DNA of 64,000 nucleotides from Pseudophaeomoniella oleicola. Lineage: Eukaryota; Ascomycota; Eurotiomycetes; Phaeomoniellales; Phaeomoniellaceae. This document shows positions 33,104 to 45,447 of this stretch, in pieces (position 1 is the stretch's first letter; every line of letters begins with the position of its first letter). Under the pieces are notes generated by a model. That model was given only the letters and a program-made list of their open reading frames with translations. It did not search any database and was not told the DNA's origin. The position numbers and the translations under genes were made by a program. The stretch is taken from NCBI GenBank assembly GCA_003868215.1, contig QWDQ01000038.1:186001-250000 (forward strand). Reading direction: 5' to 3'.

Positions 33104-36008
33104 CTCTTCTGAGCCTAGTTGTTTTGCATTGGGATTTGTTGAACCTTTCTATTATTGCAAATGGTTTCTTTTCTCACGACGTTCAGGAAGTGTGGAGGAA
33201 TTCATTCTTTTATCTTCTGCATTCCTATAGGATCTCATGAAAACATTCTTCGGTGTTTTTTGAAAATTTTCCGCTTCGTGTATATGCTTTGTGCTTCAAT
33301 TATTACAGTGGATACAAATGGATTGACGTGTTTGAGAAACGGGTTGAAGGGCGATGAGATCAAGACGCCGTAGAGAGAGCAAATTTAGTCAGATTCCAGT
33401 GTAGTCTGCCAGACGTTGGGACCTTGAAGACCTGTTTGTTAAGCGCCATCGCATGCATCCCCCTTTTCTCATATCCCCTCAAGCGTAAAGCACACCTACC
33501 AGATTCACTACGCCATTCTGCGTTCGCTGGCCTTTCACTTTCTCTAGGTTCGGTGACATATCCCCCTTCTGAAAGATACTGTGTGTTCACCACACCAAGA
33601 TACTTCTTGAAGCAGCCGCATACAAGGGTGTCTTGGTGTTTGATCGGTACAAATGATGCACAAGAGATGTGCTTTTCAAGTTGGTGGGATATTATGTGTT
33701 TAAGTGAGATGGAGATTAGATCTACCAGGAAGCAGGGAAGGGAGATGATGTAATCACTAATTGATAAAGTGAGAAGATACGAGATAAGCTTCCTAGATCT
33801 CAGCTCATTATGAGCGATGAAGTAAGTCCTGGGCATAGGTATTGCCGATTTTATCTTCTCGTGAGAAGCGGTGTGGCTGAGTTTGGGGCGATGAGAAGAT
33901 GATGATAGACTGAAGATCAGTTTGTTTTGTTGTTGAGAACCGTAATTAAAAAATAAATAAAAAGGATATTACGGCATTTGGTGTTGGTTGGCATTGCCTT
34001 AACTTACACGGCATCACGATCTCGCTTGTGTTCGTGTACCTTTGTGGTGGCCGGCCACTTGCGGCTCCCGTGAACTGACATAAGAATAATAACAATTATC
34101 CGACTAGAAGCCACGCTTAACCACCCTCGCCGTACACTCTTAGGTAGTGTAATTAGCTGAAGGACTAACTTCCCAGGTACACAAACCCAGCCACCACACA
34201 CCCGCAATCACCGGCCCATCATACGCACACACACACACGCAGCCCGCATCTAATCTCGCGCAAGAAAGTTTACACTTTATGTGTACAAGGTAAGGTACCA
34301 AATACAAATCTGTGTCTCTCTCAAATTTCGCTTCATCCCTTCCTTTCTTTTCTTTTCGGATGACAAGTAAGGTTTTTACTTTGGGTCGGTACAGGTAAGG
34401 AATGGGGTGTGAATCAAATATGTTGTATATTGCTCTATTCAAGGTTAAATACCTGAGGTACTAAGCTTTCTTTGTGAAATCAAGGTGTATACAAAGTCGC
34501 GTACTTTACGCGTTGCCCACAGGAGAGAATTTTAGGTAATTAACGGCCAAAAGCTATTGAGACGAAAGCTGTTGCAAGCATTTCAATTGCCAGTGAGATG
34601 AGACCCGATGTGTTTTGCGAATGATGTAATTCCTCTCTTTTCTCTTCTTTCTCACTATTGTTAAGCGCTGTCCTTGAAGACCTTTTTCTGATAGACTTTA
34701 GGTGGTGTAACTACATAGGTGTGGGTTATGTGGGTAGTAAGGAATATAATATGGGGAGGAAAAGACAAGACGATGTACCATTGTATGATGATTAAAGACG
34801 ATGATGTTGAGAGAGATTGTTAGATACGAGAGACTGTGGTTACTCGTGGCAGCAGGGGATGAGAGGGTAGGAAGATATCTCCGTCTTAGATTTGAGTAAA
34901 CAAGGTAATTAGAGAGGCATCTTCTCATTCTCACCAGCTCATTTCATTTTGGACATATGAGGCTATGCAGTAGGTACAGTACTACGTAGTACAGTATTCC
35001 AAGGGTTATCATCATTCGCTTACTGTCGAAATGCATATTCAGTCAATTGTCCATGTTTTCCTCTGCCCGTTGCCCGTATTGAGATAGGTGACGGAACCCC
35101 CCACAATAACACGAAGCTCCTATTGAATCTACTCTGATACCAAGCTGTTACTTGACTACAATCAGTAAAGGGCGCGCAAGCTATGAACCGCGAATTGTGG
35201 TTGTACGGTACGTAGTTACCGATGAAGATCGATAGTTTCGAAGGCGAGATCCACTGAAATGACCCAGTCGCCCAGCACAAAAAAGTGAAAATCCATTGTC
35301 TTTTGTCCTTTTCCTTGTTCCCTTCGACTCAACACTTGGACTAAGACTGACACTATCTCCTATCGAGACACCCAAGAGCACGTTGTAGTAACAGCTGGTG
35401 AGGCTAAGGCTGTCGAGTAATTCAGATGGTAGACCGATAGGCATCATATTCCCGCTTGCCATTCAATAGTTCAACACCTGCAGATGAAACGAGATTACTC
35501 GCTCGGCGTACCAATGACTTACGACGTAGCAGTTGGACAGAAAAATACTTGAAACAAGATGGTAACCGAAGATAAAAATAAGAAGGTTGGCAGTGAGTCG
35601 GGTGTCGGGGCCGCTGTCATCATCATGATAAACTGGATCGCGGTCGATCGCTCGTGCAATCCTTTCTCTAAACTCTACCCACGTCTTACGTGTTGGCCCC
35701 CGACATAGAATTACCTTAGTACACTCCTACAATAGACGTATTTTGTTCTCTCTTCTCTCTCTCATATTTCTTCTTTTCTGCTTCCTTCTTCTTCCTGCTG
35801 CTGCTGCCGCTGTTCTTGTCGTTGTTGTCGTAATTGTGTTTGAATTGCGTGAACCTGGGCTTCGCTCTTTTCTGGTTCGGTGGGTTCTAGGAAAAAGAAG
35901 AAGGAGAAGAAGAAGAGAAAGAAGAAGAAGAAGAAATCCGAATAGCAGAAAAGCAGCAAAGAAGCAGAACCAGGAGAGTTGGTCGGCAGTCCATCGAATC
36001 TTCCCACT
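33104..36008. other. intergenic region between GH17 and GH79 genes
   Basis: No gene is supported across 2.9 kb. A 158-codon minus-strand frame (33360-33836) and a 93-codon minus frame (35181-35462) show no domain. A palindrome TACAGTACTACGTAGTACAGT lies at about 34975-34995. Just upstream of the GH79 start there is a CT-rich tract (35740-35820) and a GAAGAA purine block (35891-35935) in the probable 5' leader. Confidence 0.5.
35891..35935. repeat. (GAA)n-rich purine tract
   Basis: AAGAAGGAGAAGAAGAAG-type sequence in the leader of the GH79 gene, about 75 bases before its start. Confidence 0.75.
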
Positions 36009-37907
36009 ATGTCTTCCTTTACAGGTCTCAGCGCATGTCTGTCGTTATACAGTCTCGCCTCAGTCGTTTCCGCCCAGACATATTCCCACACCCCCGCGGC
36101 AAGCGTCCCGTCAGGCGCATCAAGACCGCTAGATCCCTCATTTGCAGGTTTTGGCATCGAGCCCTCGAATCTGTTCTCGTTCACCGGCCATGACGAGCCA
36201 AATCAACTTTCCATCAACTTGCTTCAGAATCTGGCAAACTACACGGGGACCCCACCGCATCTGCGCATTGGCGGTAATACTCAAGATACATCGATGTACG
36301 TCGACTCATACAACAATTACTATATCGAGAACAACCCAAACCCAACGCAATCCTCAGCTGCTGCTGCCCCAGACGAGTTCATTATTGGTCCAAGCTATTT
36401 CTCGGCTATAGATCGATTCCCCACTGGAACTCCCATCACCTTCGGCTTGAACTTGGCGTACCAAGGCTCGGACTATGCAGCTCGAATCAATGCGACGGCT
36501 TCTGCTGCTTATAGCCAACTCAACAATGTCAATCTGACATCATTCGAAATTGGCAATGAGGTCGATCTGTATCTCCAGAATGGCTTCCGCACAGGATCGT
36601 GGGATGGGCCCACATACACACGCGAGTGGCTCGATCGGGCGAACATAGTTTACCAAAACGTGCTCAGGCCGAACGGCATAGCTGCCAACTTCTTCGAACC
36701 CGGCTGCACCGCATCGACCATGGGTACTTCGTTCGGAATCCAGGATCTAACTTCGGATGGGATCACGGCCAGAGCGAATGGAGCAACAAGTCCTTACGTC
36801 GCGCGATTCAACCAGCACGATTATTATTACTATATCGGAGTATCAACATACGCGCTGACCATTCCATACTTCACAGATCTCTCGACCACAGCTGGTCAAT
36901 TTTCTGCATGGGCGTCAGAGGTTCAACAGGCAAGCAACGCCGGCTACGGTTATGCGCTCCGTGAGATGGGCGTGGTTGGTCCTATTGGATTGAACGGCAT
37001 CACGGATGTGTTTGCCGCTTCCCTTTGGACCCTCAATTTTTTCCTCTACGCTGCCTCGCTCAACATCAACTCGGTTCAGATGCACATGACTGACAACAGC
37101 AATGCTTCCGCTTGGCAACCTGTTGAGATGTACGGCAACCAACCGTTCGTTCGACCCAACTACTATGCATTCGCAGCCATGACTCAGCTGATTGGTTGTG
37201 GTGGTGGTATGCAAGTCGCCGGTCCTGGTGTCGTCTCCAGCGGCCTCCCGTCCGGCTATTCCGACCATGTCGCTGTGTATGACACGTACAAAGACGGTCG
37301 ATTAGCCTCGATTGTGATAATCAACACTGTCGTCGCCAACACCACGGAGTCACCCAAACCTTCACTAACCATTGACCTTTCCCTCCCCTCCTCCACCGGC
37401 GAGACTCTCTACCTCTCCTACCTCACTGCCGATGGGGCTGACTCGTACCACAATACGACCTGGAACGGCATCTCGTACGAGCAAAACTCCCTCGGCCTCC
37501 CGGCCGTTGTCAACTCAACCGTGGAAACCGTGCAAGTGGGTTCCGACGGAAGCGCAACCGTGACCGTTCGTGACTCTCAAGCCCTGGTCGTCAATATCGG
37601 AAGAGTCATTGGAGATACCGGTGGAAGCGAAGGAAGTGCATGTCCGGTAAATAACAAAGCCACCAGACCTACCCATTCGAGTTCGAGTTCTGCCAGTGCG
37701 ACTGCATCAATTTCTTCCGCGAAAGCCCAAGCTACAGGTACGAGAGACGCTAACGCTTCTTCTTCTGGTGCACAGAATACCGCTTTACCAACCGGTTCAT
37801 CAAGTCCCTCTTCGAGTGCTGCAACGACCTCCTCTGTGGACGGAGGTTTTATGCTCTGCTTGACGCTTTTTACGACACTAGTCACGCTTGTGGTCGGTTT
37901 GTTATAG
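36009..37907 (+). CDS. GPI-type GH79 family glycosidase (beta-glucuronidase/heparanase clan)
   Basis: A single exon of 632 residues. The start at 36009 is preferred to an in-frame ATG 30 bases upstream because the signal peptide (SLYSLASVVSA, cut before QTYSH) then begins at the N-terminus. The catalytic domain has GFGIEPSNLFSFTG, PPHLRIGGNTQDTSMY, the acid/base Glu184 in SFEIGNEVDLYL and the nucleophile Glu319 in YALREMGVVG. A GH79 C-terminal beta domain follows (LASIVIINTVV, DSQALVVNIGR). The tail is a Ser/Ala-rich stalk (about 560-610) and a hydrophobic end (MLCLTLFTTLVTLVVGLL), typical of a GPI-anchor signal. Fungal GH79 enzymes release glucuronic acid or 4-O-methylglucuronic acid from arabinogalactan-type glycans. 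The substrate here is unknown. At least six N-glycosylation sequons are visible. Confidence 0.93.
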   Translation: MSSFTGLSACLSLYSLASVVSAQTYSHTPAASVPSGASRPLDPSFAGFGIEPSNLFSFTGHDEPNQLSINLLQNLANYTGTPPHLRIGGNTQDTSMYVDSYNNYYIENNPNPTQSSAAAAPDEFIIGPSYFSAIDRFPTGTPITFGLNLAYQGSDYAARINATASAAYSQLNNVNLTSFEIGNEVDLYLQNGFRTGSWDGPTYTREWLDRANIVYQNVLRPNGIAANFFEPGCTASTMGTSFGIQDLTSDGITARANGATSPYVARFNQHDYYYYIGVSTYALTIPYFTDLSTTAGQFSAWASEVQQASNAGYGYALREMGVVGPIGLNGITDVFAASLWTLNFFLYAASLNINSVQMHMTDNSNASAWQPVEMYGNQPFVRPNYYAFAAMTQLIGCGGGMQVAGPGVVSSGLPSGYSDHVAVYDTYKDGRLASIVIINTVVANTTESPKPSLTIDLSLPSSTGETLYLSYLTADGADSYHNTTWNGISYEQNSLGLPAVVNSTVETVQVGSDGSATVTVRDSQALVVNIGRVIGDTGGSEGSACPVNNKATRPTHSSSSSASATASISSAKAQATGTRDANASSSGAQNTALPTGSSSPSSSAATTSSVDGGFMLCLTLFTTLVTLVVGLL

Positions 37908-40900
37908 CGTGATCGGACATGTTAAGATGATACCACCGTTGTTCTCCCTTTTCCTTTTTCTTTTCCTTCTATTGGGATCTGCATAGCATTGGTTCATTTT
38001 TGGAGCGGGACGGTTTTTCTTCCTTTTGTTGGTCCATGGGGGTATGGGCATATCATTCAGATCTCTTTTGTGGATTTGGGTCTCTCTCGTCACAATAGAT
38101 GAAAGAGGGTTGACTTTTCTGGAGGTTTCCTATGCTGGTTGCTTCATATTGAAGAGGCATGAAGCTCAACTGATGAGCTTCTTTTCCTTCATGCAAATAG
38201 ACAAAGACGGGCAGATAGACAGACCGATTGTCGACGTTGAAGAGAGAGTGTGTGTGTGGGTGTCTTATCTGTTTTAATACCGAGGGATGGAGGGGAGAAT
38301 TTTGATGCACAGATACATGCATGTACGGACAGACACACAGTCAGAGACAGATAGAGAAAAAGAGAGCTACCGCAGAAAGGAAGCAAGATAGAAAGATGGT
38401 CTTATAGGACATGACAAGAGATGAAGAACTGTACATACATACATACCTACCTTACCTACTGATTTACTCTTGTAATAGTAGCAATAGTAGTAATTCCCAC
38501 AATGCCTTCCTGCATACCCATCCATCTAAGCACTGAGCAAGTTACGTCGCATATCCTATTAGAGATATATATTAATTATCCCCCATCTGTAAATACAGTT
38601 CTTTTCTTTTCTTTTCTTTCCTTCCCCCCCCTCTTCGCGCGCTTTATACAGTCCACAACAAAAGCGAGGGAGCCAGAGGCCCAGACCACGTCAGTCAGTC
38701 AGTCAATTCCCTCGGATCATCTAAACAAACCCATTTTCAGAAATAGGAGAGTCCCGAACCTTCATTTGTTTTTTCGATGTACTATTAAAAATAAAAATAA
38801 ACTCTTTTTTTGGAGGGGGGCCAAAAGCTCTAGCCGTGTTGTTGTGTCTGTTGTATACCTATGCAAATGACCTTGGGCTTGAAGAAGAAAAAAGAAAAAA
38901 AAATATTATTTCTGGCTTTTTCTTGGTTGCAGGGTGGATCCAAAATCTCTTAAAAAGATGAGTGAGTACCTTAAGGAACACTACCTAGGTAGGTATATAC
39001 ATTGTGGTGGTGGTGCTGAGGGTCGTTGTGTTAGTATTTGTAATTTTCTTGCTTTTTCTTTCAAAAAAAAAATTTTTGGCTTGCTTGTTTGCTTTCTTTC
39101 TTTCAGGGGTAATTAGTATATCGGGACGTGGGGGAAAAGTGGAAAAGGGGGAAATAGGAGCCGGAGAGGAGGGGGTTTGGGGGATGGTTTGAATATATCG
39201 TTTCCCCAGGTCATATTGGATGTTTGGTGTTGAATGTGGAGGTGCTTGCTTAGCTTATCATCGTTCTCGGAAAGGAAGGGGGGGGGGGAGGAGGAATAGA
39301 TGTGAAATAGTTCATTCTTTCAATCGATATTAGGGGATAGTGATCAAAGCCCCTTGGCCTATTCTGAGGGGGGATGTTGGAAAGATTTCGCCTGTCTTGG
39401 TCAACGTAACGATCTCTCAACGTCAACCCTGAAGATTTGAGGGGCTTTTCTTTCTTGGGCAAGTTAATCCCTATCTTTATGAAAACAACCTCTGTGGTAG
39501 TGCTTTTCTGGTCGCTGGGAGGAGCTTAACTTCTAGCTTGAAAGGATTCACAGGGAAAGAAGGGGAAGGTCAGAGTCGAGACTTTGAGTAACAAAAGAAG
39601 AGTTGGACTGAAGTAGTCTTCTAAATGATACTACACGTATGCGAGCCAAGGAGTACGTGGGGCCGATGAGGAATATGAATCATCAGGTATACGCAACGTA
39701 AGTGTGGTAAGTTGGAACTATACCGATGGACGAAGTCTGTCTTGGTCAGGGTTACTCGCAGAGCATTACTATGATAAATCAATATCCGTGCGAGATACGT
39801 TCAGCCGTTCTTCCAGGTGGGTGCAAATGGTCGAGATGAAGACATCATAGGACAGGCTGGATCGCTATCAGGCTGCAGAACAGATAGTAATCTGGAGGCA
39901 AATATAGAAAGTAGACATCCCATAAGGTATAGAGATTATAGAAAGTTGAAGCTGCATAGTGACGCCTCCTGGTTTAGAAAAGACATGCCTCTATGATGAT
40001 AAACGAAGGTCGTCGAGGAAGCATGCCAAGCAAGTATCTTGTGTTAATTGAAAGATAGTTCAGAAGTCGACTCTGGAGAGGTATTGTACCTGGAAGCGAG
40101 AGCCTGGTTGCAGGTATGAGGTGAAAAAGGCAGGTAATGTACCAGTGGCTAAAATTATCTAATTGGGATGTTGAGACACTTGGTAGACAGCGCTGGTGAA
40201 AAGTGCATGTCACGTATCGGTTGATGATGGGATTTCATTGACATTACCATGCGCATTTTTCAGTCCATATCATACGAATCTTGCTGTTGCTTCAGCCTAG
40301 TAGATGATTTCAGTCTTTCACCTTGAGTTTTCTGCTAGATCTGGTATGGTTCATGACATTGAATTTCCGACGAATCTTTTCTGCAAGCCTGATTCTCTGT
40401 AGCATAGAGTTGGTCGAAAACTGAGGTAGAATATAAAGATGTACTTTGGTACTTACTACTCACTTGATTGACTTTGGGAAGAGATGTTGACTTTGTGTTG
40501 TAGCTGGTCTAGTATTAGCTACGTAGTAGGTGGCGAGCTGCTAGGTAATTAGCTAGGCAGTTGGGTGGAATAAAAAACAATCATTCATGCGGGGCGAGGG
40601 AGTTCCAATCGAGTCCTTGCGCGGGGCTGTTGGAGATTTGTGTCGGTAGCACTCACCTACTTTGTTACCACCTACCACCTATTAAGTAATCCCTTTTTCC
40701 TTTTTGGGGGTAACTTTACAGTGAAGCTTGCAGACGGTAACGACAACGACATACTAACGTTCCACTATCTCAGTCACTGGCCTTCAGAAAGAACAGGCAC
40801 TGGAGCAACCATGTTTGTGAACATATCCACATTCGATTCTTAGATGTTCATTTCATGTTATGTTACATTCCAATCTCTCCTCGCTGGACTAGAAGGGTTC

Positions 40901-43189
40901 GAGACACTCAAGTGCGTCCCATTGGGAAGCCTATGGTCTCATGTGGGTTGTTCGACCAAAGAGTCTAGAACACCGAAACCTGTAAAGGGCACCCTCCATC
41001 ACCATGAGGATAAAGCATTGCTGAATGATCGAGGGCGCCTTCGGCGCAAACTCACCTGATGACCAAACCCAAGGTAGGAGGTATAGTGGAGCCGAGTTAG
41101 GGTGCGCTTGTGAGGAGGTCCGAAAACACGACCATTTTGAGATCGGTGTCGAGGATATGGCCTGACACTATACGGTGGAGCATGGAGATGGAGCATGACT
41201 CATGCTGCAAGGTGACAAAGATCGAAAACCGTACAATATCCATGGAGACTGAACAGGGTTCTTCTGCGCCCGAAGATGCGGCTTTGATGCTCGTCTTGAA
41301 AGAAATGCTTCAACTCACCCGAGGAGATAAGACATGTTGATGGGGGGCAGAGAGTTTGTAGTGTCGCAAAACGCCCGAGCCAACAGAGAGGAGGAGACTA
41401 GGTTGACAAAAACTAAGGTTGTCAGGAACAAAGGCTGGCTCCTACTTAACCAGGTATCAAGAAAAACCCCAGATTTTGAAGGCTACCAGTGGTAGGTTTG
41501 GGGCCGTCGGTCACCTTTCTGTACGGACGGCGGTCCGAAGCTATCAATATCACACCCGAGGATGTACCCTCCTCGCCTCTCTTGTTCCTGCGTCCGCCTA
41601 GCTGTTCTCCACTTTGATGCTAGGCGCTGTTGGTGGACTGTCATCCTTTTTCCTTTGTCCTTATGCCTGCCCCAGGCGTCCTGTAACTCTGACCGGGCGT
41701 TTTGAAGCTCTGATAATATAACACAAATCACAAAGGTATCTACAGTGCTTAGTGGTAAGGAGCCTATCTAGCTTGCGAAAGAGAAGGAGAAGGGGAAACA
41801 AGGGATGATTTTTGAACTAATATGATACCACTGTCCTTGGACATGATCCTACTTGGCCCAATGAAGTGCCAGTCTCTTTGTTCGAGACAGAGGGTCAGAT
41901 TGGAGTCGTGCTTCAGCACAAAGTCCCCGAGGGTTGCCGTCCTGTCGATCTTTACCGTTCATGGGTCTCGAAGATCCTATTTCTAGATGAGCATGTGATC
42001 CTGACTCGCTCCGACTTGCAATCGACTTGTCGTCATCTTGAACTCCCAAGGCGAACCTGGCCCCGTCACCCGTCTCTGCGGTTGGCGGGAGGGCCTTGAT
42101 AGGATCCCGATCAGCGAAGGGCCGTAGGTGATCCGTCCATCGGTTACTGTTGCAGCAATCGCACACCCTTTTTGCCGATGTGAAAGTAAGAAAGCTCCAG
42201 CCAGGATATGAGTGGTCGGAAGGGCTTCCTGAGATCGATATAGCTTCAAAGAAATCACTATAATTGACAACGTCCATCGATCTCCGATAGCTGTCACGAT
42301 CTGATGGTTTGAGAAATCGGGTCGGTTTCCTGTCAACTTAACTGAACGCGGCTGTCAAGATAGTGATTTCGCCCAAACGGGTTTAGCATAGTAGACACGT
42401 GACCAGGACGAGGGTTGACTTTGTCGCTCTTTCTTCTAAGTTAATCCCCCCCTCCCTTGTCGCCCAACGAGAATGATTCCTTCGTGACAAAGGACGATCC
42501 ATCGATGGTGAATACAATACCTCAAGTTGCATCAGAATTCATTACGAGTCGAGACTCAATGACAATTGTCAAGCGCTATAGCAACGCTATGGATACGATG
42601 AAATCTCTACCAAGGGTTGCTATGAGGATAACATTCCGCAGTTTCCCTGACTTCCAGAGTTAAAACCTCGATGCGCTACTGACGAGCATTCAATCTGGAA
42701 TAGCATGAATTCCTCTCAAAGGCAGGAAGAGGAAGACAACTGGGCAACAAATAGGAATGTACAAGTGATCAGGTCCTCATTGGAGGGATTTGGCGAAATG
42801 GGTGATATGGCTGAACTGGCCATCTATTGTTCGATTACCAGAACCAATGATTTTCAGGTGCCTGACATTCCTCAACCTGCCACGATGGAGGATCGCTTTG
42901 GCCAAAGTGAAACCGTTATTCTTGTACCTGCATGATAATGTGTCCCGCATATCAGAAACGCTATATGCTTTCTATGAATCATTTATCTTGTTTGTTTGTC
43001 TCCGCCCTTCATCCTATACTCTCCTTTTTATCCTGCTTCATCGCTCATCAACGTCCCATTGAAGAACGACAAAGCCTGGGTGTACTGGGTTTATTGCTTC
43101 AACATTAGAGAGGACCTTTCTTACAGCATCTTGCGGCCACTGTCTAGTCGTAGGAAGTTTGCGCTCCACCGTAGACGTTTCCGGACACC
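37908..43189. other. gene-poor stretch upstream of wetA, about 5.3 kb
   Basis: No gene is supported. The first 1.2 kb is CT- and T-rich with microsatellite-like tracts (GT/GTGTG near 38250, CATA near 38430, TTTTC near 38600). Open frames in 40.6-42.3 kb overlap on both strands without family signals. A TAGCTACGTAGTA palindrome lies at 40518-40530. Two open frames at 42457-42663 and 42705-42935 may be upstream ORFs in a long wetA leader. Four AbaA-type sites cluster at 42470-42871. Confidence 0.5.
42470..42871. promoter_or_regulatory. cluster of AbaA-type (CATTCY) sites upstream of wetA
   Basis: CATTCY, or its reverse RGAATG, occurs at 42470-42475, 42632-42637, 42754-42759 and 42866-42871, within 320-720 bases of the wetA start. 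In Aspergillus nidulans the TEA/ATTS factor AbaA binds CATTCY and activates wetA. The function here is inferred. Confidence 0.5.
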
Positions 43190-44965
43190 ATGACTTTGGC
43201 GAGCCCCTCGACTTACTCGATGCGGCCAGAGGACAAAGCCTTCGATGCCCTCTTTGCAGCAGTGGATGACCCACTGACAAGCTCATTCGATGAATACGTC
43301 AATGGAGATTTATTCGAAGATAGTGACAGCGACAAAGACAAGGGATTGATACCCGATGTATTCGAACTGTCAGACGAGCGAAACGGTCGATACTCGCCAA
43401 TTGGGACCTCTATCAAGCGCGAGCAAGCGTCTCCACAACCATGGCGGAAAGGCCTATGGTCACTTCGACAGGATGAGCCTACTTCACCTCGACCTCATGT
43501 TGAAAAGCAGCGGTTTAAGACCCAATTTGCGAGGCATGCAAAGACCCTCCCGAAATCATTTGCATCTCGTATAAGCGTTCTGCACGCGGATATATCTAGA
43601 CCTCAGAAGTCATCTGGCATCCCAAGTCCTCCTTCTCCCCAAGGATACCCTTCTTCTTCGTCTCCAAAAAAGAGCAGGGGCTTTATGGCAAGTCCAAGGA
43701 CGGTCAGATATCGACAAAACCCATACGCGCGTCAAACTTTGGGTCGTACTGACAGCACTTCTCCCAGCCCTATGCGACCGAATAATAGCTATCTATCCGA
43801 CATGTTTCAAGAACCATGGCAACACGAGTTCAAGAACTTCAGTCTTCAGACACATGAAGAGGTGCTTCCACTATCACCGCCACCATCAGGTAGACCAATA
43901 CAGGAGTTCCAATCTGCTCATGCCGCGTCGCAAGCACAGATGCTTCAGAATGGCGCAATGATCTCGCAGGGATTGGGTATCATGAATGCCGGGCCCGGCA
44001 GGAACAATTATGGTACACACGGGACGATGACAAGTCCAGCTTTCTTACCATATGCGAACCAGTCGGCGTCACATTCAAACGAGCATGTACTACTGTCACC
44101 AAATCCGCCGAATCCAAATATGCCTGCATGGGCGCAGGACGCGTTTCAACCCCCATCGACGGATGACTATCATTATGAATTCACTTCAGAGATGCAACAA
44201 CCGTGGTGGGCATCACCTCCCAACAGCGCAACGCATCCCCCTCCAGAGTATATGGATCAACCTATGGCCGCACCAACTCCTCAACGACCCGTCCAGCCGA
44301 TGACCCATTCCCCCGGGTTTGAAAACGGTGGCCTTGGAATACAAGGCATCAGCTTTGGCGAACCACAACAGCACCAGATGTCAACGGTAGAAATGTCACA
44401 TCCTGCGGATTATACACCCAATATGTCTTCGTCGGCCCCAGCGTTCTCACCAACACCCCACAATTTTGCGCCGCACGATCCTAACCTTCATACCACCCAC
44501 ACTCTTGACCTTCGTCACCCATCGTTCACTCAACATGATCCTTTTAATACGCCTTCTCGTCACCACTTCCCGGTCTCGCCATCCAGATCTCCTTCAACTT
44601 CGCCGACGAATACTTTGAGAGCCCGACGCCAACGTTCTCTGTCTCCTCAGAAGTCCCTGGAGAACCTCAAAACCCGAGGAATGCGCAATGCCACACCACA
44701 TCACTCTGGTGTCTCCAAGACACCACGGACCCCTAAAACCCCCCGAACCCCTACAGGTGGATTCGGAGCCATTGACTTCGTCAACTTTACTCCAAAAGAC
44801 AGTATGAAACTGCTCAGTGATGTCGCGCCCAGCGGTAGCAGCAAAACTCGAGCTAGACGGGAACAGGAAGCGAGGGACAGGAGGAGGAAGTTATCAGAGG
44901 CCGCCATTAAAGCAGTCAAGCAAGCCGGTGGGGATGTCGAATCACTCCAGGAGATCCTCGCGTGA
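43190..44965 (+). CDS. wetA: Developmental regulatory protein WetA
   Basis: A single exon of 591 residues. The conserved C-terminus (about 535-591) is the WetA signature: GFGAIDFVNFTPKDSMKLL, SDVAPSGSSKTRARREQEAR and DRRRKLSEAAIKAVKQAGGD. The acidic N-terminus (KAFDALFAAVDDPLTSSFDE, then YVNGDLFEDSDSDKDK) also fits. The centre is Pro/Ser/Gln-rich and disordered, with many SP/TP sites and a repeated TPRTPKTPRTP just before the signature. WetA is the last regulator of the BrlA-AbaA-WetA conidiation cascade and controls spore wall maturation and dormancy. The length is close to that of Aspergillus WetA (about 555). The start ACACCATGA has reasonable context. It stands alone between long gene-poor flanks. 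Confidence 0.93.
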   Translation: MTLASPSTYSMRPEDKAFDALFAAVDDPLTSSFDEYVNGDLFEDSDSDKDKGLIPDVFELSDERNGRYSPIGTSIKREQASPQPWRKGLWSLRQDEPTSPRPHVEKQRFKTQFARHAKTLPKSFASRISVLHADISRPQKSSGIPSPPSPQGYPSSSSPKKSRGFMASPRTVRYRQNPYARQTLGRTDSTSPSPMRPNNSYLSDMFQEPWQHEFKNFSLQTHEEVLPLSPPPSGRPIQEFQSAHAASQAQMLQNGAMISQGLGIMNAGPGRNNYGTHGTMTSPAFLPYANQSASHSNEHVLLSPNPPNPNMPAWAQDAFQPPSTDDYHYEFTSEMQQPWWASPPNSATHPPPEYMDQPMAAPTPQRPVQPMTHSPGFENGGLGIQGISFGEPQQHQMSTVEMSHPADYTPNMSSSAPAFSPTPHNFAPHDPNLHTTHTLDLRHPSFTQHDPFNTPSRHHFPVSPSRSPSTSPTNTLRARRQRSLSPQKSLENLKTRGMRNATPHHSGVSKTPRTPKTPRTPTGGFGAIDFVNFTPKDSMKLLSDVAPSGSSKTRARREQEARDRRRKLSEAAIKAVKQAGGDVESLQEILA

Positions 44966-45406
44966 CCATTACCGGGTCCCCTGTCGTTGACTACTCTGTT
45001 AGCTGGGGACCACAACGCGTCCGAAATCATCCAGAATCTCAATCGGGAACATAAGACAACCTAGGTCTTTTCGGGATCCCTTAATTTTTGTTTTCTTTGC
45101 TCTTCAAGAGATATCCAAAGCGCATGGTACGGGTTCGATTTTAGCAGATTGTCCAGGTATACGATTGGCCTCTCTCGGGATTGGGATGTACAGCTGCAGT
45201 TCTTCTCTGTCCTTCTACTACTACTCATCATTTGCATTTTCTGCGCATCTAGTATATTTCCCTTCACATATGGTTCTTCCTCCCCTCGCCACACTGCTCT
45301 ACTATATAGACCACACCATATATACCGATCACTATATTATTCTCTGGCAGAATAGCGGGCAGGAAATTCATAATTTTTTGTTTATGATAATATAATCCTC
45401 AACAAA

Positions 45407-45447
<41 letters not shown>

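Noticed and set aside
33360-33836. 158-codon minus-strand frame
   Set aside because: No family signal. The region is the 3' flank of the GH17 gene and codon use looks random.
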